Assembly: GCA_026627385.1 (NCBI GenBank)
Contig: JAPNUR010000007.1
Coordinates: forward strand, 1-64,000
Reading direction: 5' to 3'
Length of the DNA: 64,000 nt
Source of the DNA: Bacillota bacterium
GTDB taxonomy: Bacteria; Bacillota; Sulfobacillia; Sulfobacillales; Sulfobacillaceae
Shown: positions 53,191-61,571 of the stretch, piece after piece
Numbering within the stretch: position 1 is the first letter of the stretch
How the letters are laid out: each line of letters opens with the position of its first letter
Notes under the pieces: generated by a model
Told to the model about the DNA's origin: nothing
The model's input: only the letters and a program-made list of their open reading frames with translations
The model's database searches: none
Translations under genes and position numbers: made by a program

Positions 53191-53328
53191 CACCAGCCCT
53201 CCTACCTGTATTGTCTTGCCTAACTTAACCATTCTCGGAAGGCCCCATGCCGTCAAAAATTTCCCGTCACCGTCGTGAGCCCTCGTGAATATGGTGCCAA
53301 GGATCGCATCGACAAGAGGAGGGAAACC

Positions 53329-54210
53329 ATGTTACGACATGACGGTGAAGCCTGGCTCGACATTTTAGATTTTCCTTATCAAGACCGCGCCGATAAGCCG
53401 CGCCAGCATGGCCTCACCATGGTGATTGACAAAGGCTTGGGACTGACCGAGAGTCGTGATTTGATGGAACTGGCCAGCAACTACATTGACCATTGGAAGC
53501 TGACGTTTGGAACCTCCGCCTTTTACAACATGCGCCTGTTGCGCCAAAAAATCGAACTGATCAAATCCTACGGGGTGCATATTTTCCCCGGTGGGACCTT
53601 TTTGGAGCTGGCGCTCTTACAAGGGCGGATTATTCAGTATTTAGATCGGGCGCGGGAGCTCGGGTTTACGGGAGTGGAAATTTCCGACGGGACGATTAAT
53701 ATTGATGAGGAAACCCGTCTCAACACCATTAAGTTGGCGCGGACTTACGGGTTTGAATTGGTTGTCAGCGAGGTGGGCAAGAAAGATCCGCGCGATCAGG
53801 TGTCCACCAGGCCGCTGTACGAGCAAGTGAATCGCGACCTCGAGACGGGCTCAGATGTGGTCATTGTCGAAGGGCGCGAAAGCGGTGAAGGGGTAGTCAT
53901 CTATGACGACGAGGGCAATGTGCTGGCAGATGAAGTGGAGCAAATGGTGAGCCATGTGACCAATCCCGAGCGGCTCCTGTGGGAAGCCCCGCAGAAGAAG
54001 CAGCAGCAAGAGCTGATTATGCGTTTTGGCCCGAACGTCAATCTGGGCAACGTGCAGCCCTATGATGTGCTCGCCTTAGAGGCGCTGCGCGTCGGCTTGC
54101 GGGGAGATACTTTGCGCCATTATTATCTCACCATCCAGGGCATTGAAGAGCCAGTGCGCTGGCCTCGGTCGCCGATGGTTGAGGGGACATCGCGTGGGCA
54201 GAACAATTAA
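53329..54210 (+). CDS. comA: Phosphosulfolactate synthase (ComA family)
   Basis: 293 residues from ATG 53329, behind AGGAGGG. It adds sulfite to phosphoenolpyruvate to give phosphosulfolactate. The TIM-barrel blocks are GLTMVIDKGLGL, DHWKLTFGTSAFYN, HIFPGGTFLELALLQG and GFTGVEISDGTINI. In B. subtilis the homologous YitD acts in making sulfolactate stored in spores; in methanogens it starts coenzyme M synthesis. Given the spore genes around it and comB following with a 17-base overlap, spore sulfolactate is the better reading. The gene is divergent from an MFS gene. Confidence 0.9.
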   Translation: MLRHDGEAWLDILDFPYQDRADKPRQHGLTMVIDKGLGLTESRDLMELASNYIDHWKLTFGTSAFYNMRLLRQKIELIKSYGVHIFPGGTFLELALLQGRIIQYLDRARELGFTGVEISDGTINIDEETRLNTIKLARTYGFELVVSEVGKKDPRDQVSTRPLYEQVNRDLETGSDVVIVEGRESGEGVVIYDDEGNVLADEVEQMVSHVTNPERLLWEAPQKKQQQELIMRFGPNVNLGNVQPYDVLALEALRVGLRGDTLRHYYLTIQGIEEPVRWPRSPMVEGTSRGQNN

Positions 54211-54910
54211 CGTGTTCTTTCGGTATCAAGACGCCACCAGGGAATCGCTTGAGGGATATGGAGCGGTTGCGGTCATCGATACCTTGCGCGCGACCACCAC
54301 GATGGCGGCGCTCTTGGATCGTGGGGCCATTGCCATTCGCCCGGTAGCCGACCTGGAAGATGCCTATGTCTTAAAAGCGCGGGATCCTGCGCTGTTATTA
54401 GGGGGCGAGCGACACAACCAGCCCCCTGAAGGGTTTGACGGGGGCAATTCGCCGGACGACTGGCCGCGGGATCGCGTGGTTGGACGTCGGGTGGTCTTTA
54501 CGACAACAAACGGGACTCAGGCCATTGACGCGGTGCGGGGAATTTCCCGGCTTGTGTTAGGAGCACTGATTAACGCGGAGGCTGTGAGTCGCTATTTATG
54601 GTCTTTGGAGCGGCCAACGCTGTTGGTAGCCTCAGGTAGTCGCGGGCGCGTCTCGTTGGAAGACGTGCTGGCGTGTGGCGCCATTGCCCAATACTGGCCA
54701 CGGGAACTGCGCACAGACGCCGCAGATATTGCCTGCCGCGCGTTTCTCCAATCCCAGCACCAGTTATATGAAACCTTGGCGGCCAGCGAGCACGGACGTG
54801 TGCTGAGTGAGCTGGGATGGGCCGGCGACGTGCAGTTTGCCGCGCAGCTGGACCATACGCGGGTGGTGCCGGTCCTGTGTACAGACGGGTGGATTCGGGC
54901 GGTGGAATAG
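54194..54910 (+). CDS. comB: 2-phosphosulfolactate phosphatase (ComB family)
   Basis: 238 residues from GTG 54194; GAGGGG lies seven bases upstream. The acid pocket block is AVAVIDTLRATTTMAALLDR, and LLLGGERHNQPPEGFD and FTTTNGTQAIDAVRG follow as in ComB proteins. It would remove the phosphate from phosphosulfolactate, giving sulfolactate. Together with comA it forms a two-gene unit; no comC oxidoreductase lies here, so the path may stop at sulfolactate, as in Bacillus spores. A terminator follows six bases after the stop. Confidence 0.92.
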   Translation: MGRTINVFFRYQDATRESLEGYGAVAVIDTLRATTTMAALLDRGAIAIRPVADLEDAYVLKARDPALLLGGERHNQPPEGFDGGNSPDDWPRDRVVGRRVVFTTTNGTQAIDAVRGISRLVLGALINAEAVSRYLWSLERPTLLVASGSRGRVSLEDVLACGAIAQYWPRELRTDAADIACRAFLQSQHQLYETLAASEHGRVLSELGWAGDVQFAAQLDHTRVVPVLCTDGWIRAVE

Positions 54911-54916
54911 CGTCAT

Positions 54917-54950
54917 GATCGGCCCGGCCTCAAGGCGGGCCGGTCTTTTT
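54917..54950 (+). terminator. Intrinsic terminator after comB
   Basis: GATCGGCCCG (54917-54926) pairs with CGGGCCGGTC (54936-54945) with one G-U, followed by TTTTT. It separates the comA-comB unit from the DUF441 gene. Confidence 0.92.
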
Positions 54951-55000
54951 GTTCACGCCACGACATAAGTATTCCCGTCGGGACAGGACGGGGAGGCGCC

Positions 55001-55471
55001 ATGTTTACCACCGAAAATCTTGTGCTGCTGGTGTTTTTGTTGCTAGGGTTGGCGGCTCGATCCAATTTGGTGGCGGCGGCTGCCACGATTTTATTAATGT
55101 TGCGGTTTACGCGGCTGACCTTTGTGTTGCCAATTCTCGAGCGGCGCGGGGTTGAAGTGGGTCTCTTATTTTTAACGCTCGCCATGTTGGTCCCCTTTGC
55201 CCTGGGGAAAATCAGCCTCAAGGAAGTGGGGAAAAGCTTTTTGACCCTTCCGGGCGTCATGGCCTTAATTGGCGGTGCGCTCGCCACTCATTTGAATGGC
55301 CGCGGGCTGCACATGTTGAACCAACAGAGCCACTTGATGTTTGCGCTCATTGTCGGCTCTATCATCGGCATTGTGGTCTGGGGCGGCATGCCGGTCGGGC
55401 CCTTGATGGCGGCCGGGGTGACCTATGTGCTGTTAGCCGTGCTGACCGCTGTGAGCCAATGGTGGAAGTAA
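55001..55471 (+). CDS. DUF441 (UPF0756) membrane protein
   Basis: 156 residues with four hydrophobic segments: LVLLVFLLLGLAARSNLVAA, LLFLTLAMLVPFAL, VMALIGGALATHL and the C-terminal ALIVGSIIGIVVWGGMPVGP. It matches the UPF0756 (YtwI/YeaL) family, which is widespread, conserved and without known function. GGGAGG precedes the ATG. The next small membrane gene begins 33 bp later, so the two may be cotranscribed with the NodB-fold gene. Confidence 0.87.
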   Translation: MFTTENLVLLVFLLLGLAARSNLVAAAATILLMLRFTRLTFVLPILERRGVEVGLLFLTLAMLVPFALGKISLKEVGKSFLTLPGVMALIGGALATHLNGRGLHMLNQQSHLMFALIVGSIIGIVVWGGMPVGPLMAAGVTYVLLAVLTAVSQWWK

Positions 55472-55504
55472 CCACGCAACGGAATCAAAAGGGGAGAGGG
55501 AAAA

Positions 55505-55774
55505 ATGTCCAACGATGTCTTCCTTAAAGGCATGATCTTAATCCGCTTTCTATCAGCCTCGATGGAGTTGACGGGGGCATTTTTGATGTGGCGCACGTAT
55601 CGCCTCGAAACAGCCATTCGCATTAACGGATTTTTAGGGTTAGCCGGCCCTATCGTGCTCACCACGACCATGTTGCTGGGCATTGCGGGACTGGCCGCGA
55701 GTCGCGTACCCACGGCGAAGATTGCGTGGATTGGCATCGGCGTGGCTTGCATTTTATGGGGTACCACGCGCTAA
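55505..55774 (+). CDS. YqhV-like small membrane protein (DUF2619)
   Basis: 89 residues. Three hydrophobic helices are visible: FLKGMILIRFLSASMELTGA, NGFLGLAGPIVLTTTMLLG and KIAWIGIGVACILWG. The first block with RFLSAS.EL..A is typical of YqhV/DUF2619, which lies near spoIIIA in Bacillus and is found mainly in spore-formers. Function is unknown. Its stop is merged with the next start as TAATG, so it is coupled to the NodB-fold gene. Confidence 0.8.
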   Translation: MSNDVFLKGMILIRFLSASMELTGAFLMWRTYRLETAIRINGFLGLAGPIVLTTTMLLGIAGLAASRVPTAKIAWIGIGVACILWGTTR

Positions 55775-56517
55775 TGCCGTTTTATGTGGTATCGTTAGCA
55801 CCCTGGCGACGTCATTGGGCGCTTGGGGCTGCATTAGGATTAACGCTGGCATCCTTGGCCTGGACGGGGACACAGCTTCGCGGGGGAGTGCATCAGACGC
55901 TGCCATTTGGGGTCGTCGATCGGATCAACGTGCGCGGCCCCTGGGTGGCGCTCAGCTTTGCGGATGGTCCCAACCCTCACATAACTCCCGCCATCGTCCG
56001 CGTATTGGTCCAGCACGGGGCGACCGCTACGTTTTTTGCTGTGGGCGTGAGTTTAATGCAGGATCGCCGCGATGTGATGATCATGACCCAAGCCGGAGAT
56101 GACGTGGAAAGCCACACGATGGGGCACATCAACCTCGCGAGCCACAGTTACCGCGTTGACTATCGTGACCTTCAGGCGGAAAACATGGAAATTCGGGCGC
56201 TCACCGGCCATACGCCGCGGTGGCTCTATCCGCCTTACGGGGCTATTGATGGGACGGCGGTCCGAGCGGCTTTGGCCGCCCATTTGACCGTGATCTTGCC
56301 GTCCCCTGGGGAGGGGATTAGTCCCCGCGTGCGCCGCCCGGCTACGATTATTCAGCAAGTGTTGTCCCATGTGCACGCGGGTGCCATCATTGTGCTGCCG
56401 GATCGCGTGGATGATCGGGCGGTGCTGCAGGCGCTGCCGCGGCTTTTGCATTTATTGCATGTCGAGGGATACCGGGTGGGCAGTGTGTCCGATGTTCAGC
56501 AGTATGCGCGCCAGTAA
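55774..56517 (+). CDS. Polysaccharide deacetylase-fold (NodB) protein, catalytic residues altered
   Basis: 247 residues with one N-terminal membrane segment (HWALGAALGLTLASLAW). The NodB fold is recognisable: VALSFADGPNPHITPAIVRV (~58-77), FFAVGVSL, VESHTMGH (~111-118) and PPYG. The two metal histidines and one Asp remain. The catalytic base Asp is Ala63 in FADG where active enzymes have DD. The third motif is YPPYG instead of RPPYG, and the last His motif (LLHD) reads VLPD. It is probably a pseudoenzyme, possibly binding peptidoglycan or a sugar, like other divergent NodB proteins of sporulating bacteria. Translational coupling (TAATG) links it to the DUF2619 gene. Confidence 0.85.
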   Translation: MPFYVVSLAPWRRHWALGAALGLTLASLAWTGTQLRGGVHQTLPFGVVDRINVRGPWVALSFADGPNPHITPAIVRVLVQHGATATFFAVGVSLMQDRRDVMIMTQAGDDVESHTMGHINLASHSYRVDYRDLQAENMEIRALTGHTPRWLYPPYGAIDGTAVRAALAAHLTVILPSPGEGISPRVRRPATIIQQVLSHVHAGAIIVLPDRVDDRAVLQALPRLLHLLHVEGYRVGSVSDVQQYARQ

Positions 56518-56570
56518 TATTGGACGAACGCAAGAGAACCAGGGATAATAAAGGGCGGATGGTGACGCGG

Positions 56571-57119
56571 ATGCGCATTATTGGTGGACAAGCCGCCGGA
56601 CGACGACTGGCGCCGGTGCGGGGCGGGAGAACTCGCCCGACGGGCGCGCGCGTGCGTGAGGCGCTGTTTAACATTTGGCAATCGCGGATTGTCGAGGCGA
56701 CCTTTTTAGATGCTTATGCGGGGACAGGCGCCATGGGGCTGGAGGCCATTTCCCGCGGCGCACGCCACGTGACCTTTTGTGAACCGGATAGACGGGCTTT
56801 GAAGACCATCTATGAAAATATTCAACGCATGGATGTGGCATCGAAGACACGCGTCTTGGGGAAACCCCTAGAGGCCGCCTTACCGCATTGGGCGACCGAG
56901 GGCACCCAGTTTGACATCATCTTTTGTGACCCACCGTGGCAGGTGGGGCTGATGCCCGCGGTGGTCAAGATGCTATGGCAGATTGTGAACCATGCGGGCA
57001 TCGTGGTGGTGGAAAGTCGGGCGAGCGACCCCGTCGTCGAGTTAAACGGACTATCGTTGGAGTGGACGCGACGGTATGGCGATACCCGCGTCAGTCAGTA
57101 TCTGCGAAACCCAGACTAA
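56571..57119 (+). CDS. rsmD: 16S rRNA (guanine-966-N2)-methyltransferase
   Basis: 182 residues from ATG 56571; AAGGGCGG is 12 bases upstream, and an ATG at 56559 or GTG at 56562 are alternatives. It begins MRIIGGQAAGRRLAPV, as RsmD proteins do. The SAM motif is TFLDAYAGTGAMGLEAISRG, and FDIIFCDPPWQVGLM carries the DPP(F/Y/W) catalytic motif. It methylates G966 of 16S rRNA. coaD follows directly, as in many Bacillota. Confidence 0.93.
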   Translation: MRIIGGQAAGRRLAPVRGGRTRPTGARVREALFNIWQSRIVEATFLDAYAGTGAMGLEAISRGARHVTFCEPDRRALKTIYENIQRMDVASKTRVLGKPLEAALPHWATEGTQFDIIFCDPPWQVGLMPAVVKMLWQIVNHAGIVVVESRASDPVVELNGLSLEWTRRYGDTRVSQYLRNPD

Positions 57120-57132
57120 TGGAGGATGCGTG

Positions 57133-57618
57133 ATGACGGTCGCCATTTATCCGGGATCGTTTGATCCGTTGCATAATGGGCATCTCGATGTGATTGAACG
57201 GGCCGCCGCGATCTTTGACCGGGTCATTGTTGCGGTGTTTGCCAATGCCTCTAAGCGTCCGCTGTTTGATGCGCCTGTGCGCGTGGACATGGTCCGAGAG
57301 TCCACGGCTGATTGGAGCAATGTGGCGGTGGAGGAAGGTCAGGGACTCTTAGTCAATTACGCGCGGAACAAAGGGGCTACCGTCATTATTCGCGGACTCC
57401 GCGCGGTGTTGGACTTTGACTATGAGTTTCAATTTGCTCTCATGAATAAAAAGATGGCCCCGGACATTGAAACCATTTTTATGCTCACTGGGGAGACCCA
57501 CGCCTATCTCAGTTCGACCCTGATTAAGGAGTTGGCCAGTTATCACGCGGACGTGCGGTCGTTGGTGCCGGAGCCCGTAAACCAACGGTTGGTTCAATAT
57601 TTTGGCAGAAATGAGTGA
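57133..57618 (+). CDS. coaD: Phosphopantetheine adenylyltransferase
   Basis: 161 residues, the normal length. The T/HxGH nucleotidyltransferase motif appears in AIYPGSFDPLHNGHLDVIER, and ISSTLIKE-like YLSSTLIKELASYH and RGLRAVLDFDYEFQFALMNK are the substrate blocks. It makes dephospho-CoA from 4'-phosphopantetheine. GGAGG precedes the ATG. It belongs to the conserved rsmD-coaD-ylbJKL neighbourhood. Confidence 0.97.
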   Translation: MTVAIYPGSFDPLHNGHLDVIERAAAIFDRVIVAVFANASKRPLFDAPVRVDMVRESTADWSNVAVEEGQGLLVNYARNKGATVIIRGLRAVLDFDYEFQFALMNKKMAPDIETIFMLTGETHAYLSSTLIKELASYHADVRSLVPEPVNQRLVQYFGRNE

Positions 57619-57623
57619 AATGA

Positions 57624-58103
57624 GTGGAGCACGGACACGGAATTCAAGAAGTCCAGTATCTGCTGGAACAAGTGGAAGCCATTGTTCAACAAGGGCGACG
57701 TCTGCCCTGGGGTCACCTGGTCCTCGTTGATCCTGACGCGATTCGCACCTGCCTAGACCAAATTCGCCATGCCCTGCCGGAGGTGGTGAAGGAAGCAGAG
57801 TGGGTGATTCAAGAGCGCAACCGAATCATTGAAGAAGCGGCCAAAGAGGCTGATCACGTGGTGCAAGAAGCACGTTCACGAGCCGAAACGCTGGCCGGTG
57901 ACTCCGAAGTGTGGAAGACGGCAAAGGCGCGGGCTGATGAAGTGGTGTTGGAAGCGGAACGGCGCGCACAAGAAATTCATCGCGGAGCCTTGTCCTACGC
58001 TGACGACGTGCTAGCCGCGTTAGAGCAAGAGCTCGACAAGATTGCCGCCACCGTTCGGCAAAATCGTGAGAGTTTGAAACCCCGGCGTGCCATTAATGAC
58101 TAA
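57624..58103 (+). CDS. Predicted coiled-coil protein of unknown function
   Basis: 159 residues from GTG 57624, five bases after the coaD stop; the ribosome site is weak. The bulk is helical and charged, rich in Ala, Glu and Arg (WVIQERNRIIEEAAKEADHV, AERRAQEIHRGALSYADDVL). It resembles DivIVA-like or ATP-synthase-b-like coiled coils by composition only. Homologs in this position are often annotated loosely as ATPase or hypothetical. It overlaps the convergent ylbJ-like gene by 11 bases. Confidence 0.75.
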   Translation: MEHGHGIQEVQYLLEQVEAIVQQGRRLPWGHLVLVDPDAIRTCLDQIRHALPEVVKEAEWVIQERNRIIEEAAKEADHVVQEARSRAETLAGDSEVWKTAKARADEVVLEAERRAQEIHRGALSYADDVLAALEQELDKIAATVRQNRESLKPRRAIND

Positions 58104-58875
58104 GATGCCAGTAGAGCGTAAAGAGGGTGGCGGCTAAGAGCGCCTGAGAGAGGCGGAGAGCGGCAAGTGTCGTCCAGGTGCTGGGGGGCGTGGGAAGGCG
58201 CGGCAGGATGATGGCCCAATAGGGGAGGCCGCCCACCATGATCCGGAAGGCGGCCATCCACCCTAGGGGTTCAGGGGCCCGCCAGTGAAGCCCGGTGGGT
58301 TCAAGAAGCCACGCCAGCGGCAGCCAGGGCAAACTCTCGTGAAGCAGCACCGCGAGCAAGACAAAGACGCCTGTCAAAGACGTCCAGTTAAACGCCTCCG
58401 TAATCCAATGGTGCGGACGCCAAGGGATGGGCGCGACCCGTACCTGGCTCCACTGCCAGCTCGGGTGCAGCAGTAGGGCAGCGGCCAGCGAGGTCGCGTC
58501 GAGCGCTAGCATGGCGCGAGGAGCGGGAAAGAGCAAAGGATTGTAAAAATTGGTGTATAACAAAAGGGGCGCCCACTCCAGATTTGTGCCCTCGACGGTG
58601 CGGTGGTGGTCGACTGTGGCCATGATCGCCACTGGCGGAAAGGTTAAATAGGCGACTAAGATGAAGACAGCGGCTGGTGGAGCGGGGATGAGCCATAAAA
58701 CCAGGCAGGCCATGAGGTAGCCGACAAGCATAATGGGCACTAAGTGGTCCCACCATAAGGCTAGCGCCAACGTGGCAGCGTGTTGCAGTGCCTGAAATGG
58801 CCCCGCGGCGGCCAACACAAAGGCGGAAACCAGAACGAGAGCGGCCACTGTGCGTATGGAGGCTGGAAGCTTCAC
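58093..58875 (-). CDS. YlbJ-like sporulation membrane protein (divergent, inverted)
   Basis: 260 residues with about seven hydrophobic segments (AALVLVSAFVLAAAGPF, LVGYLMACLVLWLI, VFILVAYLTFPPVAIMA). ATLALALWWDHLVPIMLV recalls the WWxxVxPxLLPFF segment of YlbJ nucleoside-gate proteins, and WLLEPTGLHWRAPEPLGWM recalls their conserved LEP block. YlbJ normally sits between coaD and ylbK on the same strand. Here the gene is in that place but reversed, and it is shorter (260 versus ~400 residues). The assignment therefore rests on weak sequence likeness plus position. Confidence 0.5.
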   Translation of the reverse strand: MKLPASIRTVAALVLVSAFVLAAAGPFQALQHAATLALALWWDHLVPIMLVGYLMACLVLWLIPAPPAAVFILVAYLTFPPVAIMATVDHHRTVEGTNLEWAPLLLYTNFYNPLLFPAPRAMLALDATSLAAALLLHPSWQWSQVRVAPIPWRPHHWITEAFNWTSLTGVFVLLAVLLHESLPWLPLAWLLEPTGLHWRAPEPLGWMAAFRIMVGGLPYWAIILPRLPTPPSTWTTLAALRLSQALLAATLFTLYWHLSH

Positions 58876-58949
58876 GCTAATCCCTCCCGTACAAGGTATG
58901 CGCGCCTTTCGTGGCTATTTAAGGGCAATCAAAAGTCGGGGGTGTGACG

Positions 58950-59717
58950 ATGCGGGGCGTGACATTAGCGTTGTCATCCGGAGGTGCGCGAGGGTTTAGT
59001 CATATTGGGGTGTTAAAGTGTCTGGAGCGTTATCGCGTGCCCATTTTGGGTATTGCGGGATCGAGCATGGGGGGATTAATTGGGGCACTCTATTGCACGG
59101 GTTACACCGCAACCATGATGGAGGAGCTGGCGCATACCCTTCGGCGCCATCAATGGATCGATTTCTCGCTGTCCAAAATGGGTATGGTGCGCGGGCAAAA
59201 GTTGCTCGGACTCATCACGCTGTTGACGCGCGGGCGTCAATTTAGCGATTGCCGGCCGCCGCTCAAACTGGTCGCGGTGGACATCCAGCGGGGCGAAGAA
59301 GTGGTGTTAGATACCGGTAGCGTGGCCGAGGCCGTGCGCGCGACGACCTCGATTCCTGGGATCTTTAGCCCATTTGTGAAGGATAATCGGGTGTTGGTGG
59401 ATGGAGGGGTGTTAAACCGCGTGCCGGTGGAGCTGGCGCGGCAGTTGGCGAACGCTCCCGTAGTAGCCGTGGATGCAGGGATCGATATGTCGCCGGAAGT
59501 GCGCTCGGTGTTTGACATTCTCTTTCAAGCCTTTGACATCATGGCGCGGGAACTGAGGCGGTATAAGCCGCTCGAAGCGGATGTCATCATCGAGCCGAAG
59601 GTACCGAACGCCCGCGAAGCACAGTTCACGCGGGTCGATGATTTTATTCAGGCAGGGGAACTTGCCTGTGAGGAAAAGATTCAAGAGATTTTCGCGCGAA
59701 TGGAGGGATCCGCATGA
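58950..59717 (+). CDS. Patatin-like phospholipase (YlbK/RssA type)
   Basis: 255 residues from ATG 58950 (GGGGGTG upstream); a GTG at 58944 is also possible. LALSSGGARGFSHIGVLKCL is the oxyanion block, GIAGSSMGGLIGALY holds the GxSxG nucleophile serine, and VDGGVLNRVPVELA the catalytic Asp of the Ser-Asp dyad. It would hydrolyse lipid acyl esters near the membrane. YlbK is the same type in B. subtilis. Its stop overlaps the ylbL start as ATGA. Confidence 0.93.
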   Translation: MRGVTLALSSGGARGFSHIGVLKCLERYRVPILGIAGSSMGGLIGALYCTGYTATMMEELAHTLRRHQWIDFSLSKMGMVRGQKLLGLITLLTRGRQFSDCRPPLKLVAVDIQRGEEVVLDTGSVAEAVRATTSIPGIFSPFVKDNRVLVDGGVLNRVPVELARQLANAPVVAVDAGIDMSPEVRSVFDILFQAFDIMARELRRYKPLEADVIIEPKVPNAREAQFTRVDDFIQAGELACEEKIQEIFARMEGSA

Positions 59718-60733
59718 CGCGTCGCCGGTGGTGGTCGCCTGTCTTATGGGGCATCGCGATTCTGGCCCTAGCAGTGGTCGTGTTACAGTATATTCCTAGC
59801 GGAGAAGTGGAGATCGCGCCTGGCATCACCGGCAATTTGCGCACGATGGTGCACGTCAGTCATGGACATCGGCCCGGTCCCGGTCGACTATTGATGGTCG
59901 CCATCGACGTGGGGCCGGTGAGTGAGCTGCAGTATCTTCTGGGACAGCTGAATCCGACAGTCGAATTCCAGCCGGCCACTCAAGTGCTTGGCCCCCTCAA
60001 TATGAACCAGTATGTGCAATATAACGATGCCCTCATGCAGCAAAGCCAGTGGTCTGCTGAAGTGGCGGGTGAACGATTGGCGGGCCTTAATGCGCGGGTG
60101 ATCACCGTGCCTGGCGCCGTGGTCCTGGGACTGGTCCCGCACAGTGCAGCCAAAGGAAAAATTCAGCCGGGTGCTTTAATTACCCGCATCGGTCCTTACG
60201 CGGTGTCGTCCGTCAATGCCGTGCGCGCCATTATGCACCACTTTCACGTGGGAGAGACGGTGCCCGTCACGGTCGTGCAAAATGGCCATACGCGGGTTGT
60301 GTCAGTTCGGACCACACGAATCAAGGGCGATCCGGATCCCGCCATTGGTGTCTACATTAGCGCTTTACAAAAGCCGGTGATTCCTCGCCACGTTGTCATC
60401 CATGCGGGCCAAATTGGCGGACCAAGCGCCGGGATGATGTTTGCACTGGAAATTTACGACCAAATTACGGGACACAACATTGCGCATGGACAGATTGTGG
60501 CAGGCACCGGGGAAATTTTGCCGAACGGCCAAGTGGTGGAAATTGGCGGCGTCGCGCAAAAGGTAGTGACCGTCTACCGCGCCGGGGCCCGCGTGTTTGT
60601 GGTGCCTAAGGCCAATTACCCGAAGGCCCGAGCGATGGCCCAGCGGATGGGTTATCACATGAAAATTTTTCCGGTTACGAACGTACGGCAGGCGTTAAGC
60701 GACATCGAATCCGCGACCTCATCATCGGGATAA
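59714..60733 (+). CDS. ylbL: PDZ-Lon-like secreted serine protease (YlbL type)
   Basis: 339 residues. An N-terminal membrane anchor (WGIAILALAVVVLQYI) is followed by a PDZ domain (~140-215; LGLVPHSAAKGKIQPGALIT) and a Lon-type S16 domain. The domain holds the catalytic Ser in QIGGPSAGMMFALEIYDQIT and the Lys in VEIGGVAQKVVTVYRAGA. In B. subtilis YlbL/DdcP degrades the SOS cell-division inhibitor YneA. Whether this one does the same is open. It follows the patatin gene with a four-base overlap. Confidence 0.92.
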   Translation: MTRRRWWSPVLWGIAILALAVVVLQYIPSGEVEIAPGITGNLRTMVHVSHGHRPGPGRLLMVAIDVGPVSELQYLLGQLNPTVEFQPATQVLGPLNMNQYVQYNDALMQQSQWSAEVAGERLAGLNARVITVPGAVVLGLVPHSAAKGKIQPGALITRIGPYAVSSVNAVRAIMHHFHVGETVPVTVVQNGHTRVVSVRTTRIKGDPDPAIGVYISALQKPVIPRHVVIHAGQIGGPSAGMMFALEIYDQITGHNIAHGQIVAGTGEILPNGQVVEIGGVAQKVVTVYRAGARVFVVPKANYPKARAMAQRMGYHMKIFPVTNVRQALSDIESATSSSG

Positions 60734-60803
60734 GGCGAGGATAGCGAGGGAGCAAATCACCCATACTATTGGGAAACGTCACCAAAAAAGGGGCGATGGT
60801 TAG

Positions 60804-61571
60804 ATGGCCGATCGAGAATCGCGCCGTGGGCGGTTGTTACCTTCGCGAGAAACTCCCAAGCACCGATCCCGGGTGAGCCAAGTGGCCCGGGTCAACCGAC
60901 GATATCTGGCGGAAGCGTCCTCAGAGTTAGCTCCCGGTTCGAGTCAGCAGTCGGGCTCGTCTAAAGGTCTTAGCAAACAAGAAGTGCAACAACTCATTGA
61001 TCAGGCGTTAGGGCAGTCCCCAGGTGGCAGCGCGAATGGGGGGTCTAGCTCGGACAGCGAGGCAGTCACTCCCGAGATGGTGCAGCAAATGATTCAGCAA
61101 GCGTTGCAGCAGAAAGGCCGATCAACCGCTTCCAATGGCCAACTGACGACCAGCGAGGCCATGAGCGTTGGGCAGGTCCAGCAAATGATTCAAAAGGCCG
61201 TGCAACAACAAAAGAGTCCACAAGGCCAGGACTCTCAAAGCTCGGGATCATCGAGCTCGGGCCAGGGCTCATCGTCAAGCGGCATCGGGCGGCTAAAGCA
61301 GTTGGTCAAAAAGACCGCTCAAGGTCAGTCAGGGTCGTCGGGGCAGTCCAGCGCCAACAACCAGCGTTCCTCCACGCCATCCGTTAGCGCGACTTCATCC
61401 AATGAACAAACGGTGGCCCAGGTGTTGACTGAAGCGCAGTATGAGTTAAGCCAAGAGCTCGAGGCTAACTTAACCAAGTTGCGCAGCGTGATTCAACAGA
61501 GTCAGGAAATTGCCAAAAAAATTGAATTAGTCTTGGGACACGGCGAGAAGGGTAGCGGGCAAGGTTCATGA
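60804..61571 (+). CDS. Ser/Gln-rich repeat protein of unknown function
   Basis: 255 residues. A basic N-terminus (~1-35, RGRLLPSRETPKHRSRVSQV) precedes three copies of a short helix, KQEVQQLIDQALGQ, EMVQQMIQQALQQKG and GQVQQMIQKAVQQQ, spaced by Ser/Gly linkers (GSSSSGQGSSSSG). The C-terminus is a coiled coil (LSQELEANLTKLRSVIQQ). No enzyme motif or signal is seen, and most of the chain is likely disordered. It is next to ylbL and overlaps the isoaspartyl dipeptidase start by four bases. The layout suits a scaffold or spore-layer component, but that is only a guess. Confidence 0.75.
   Translation: MADRESRRGRLLPSRETPKHRSRVSQVARVNRRYLAEASSELAPGSSQQSGSSKGLSKQEVQQLIDQALGQSPGGSANGGSSSDSEAVTPEMVQQMIQQALQQKGRSTASNGQLTTSEAMSVGQVQQMIQKAVQQQKSPQGQDSQSSGSSSSGQGSSSSGIGRLKQLVKKTAQGQSGSSGQSSANNQRSSTPSVSATSSNEQTVAQVLTEAQYELSQELEANLTKLRSVIQQSQEIAKKIELVLGHGEKGSGQGS

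Noticed and set aside
54913-55287. 124-codon minus-strand frame opposite the DUF441 gene
   Set aside because: It is a shadow of the membrane protein gene and crosses the comB terminator.
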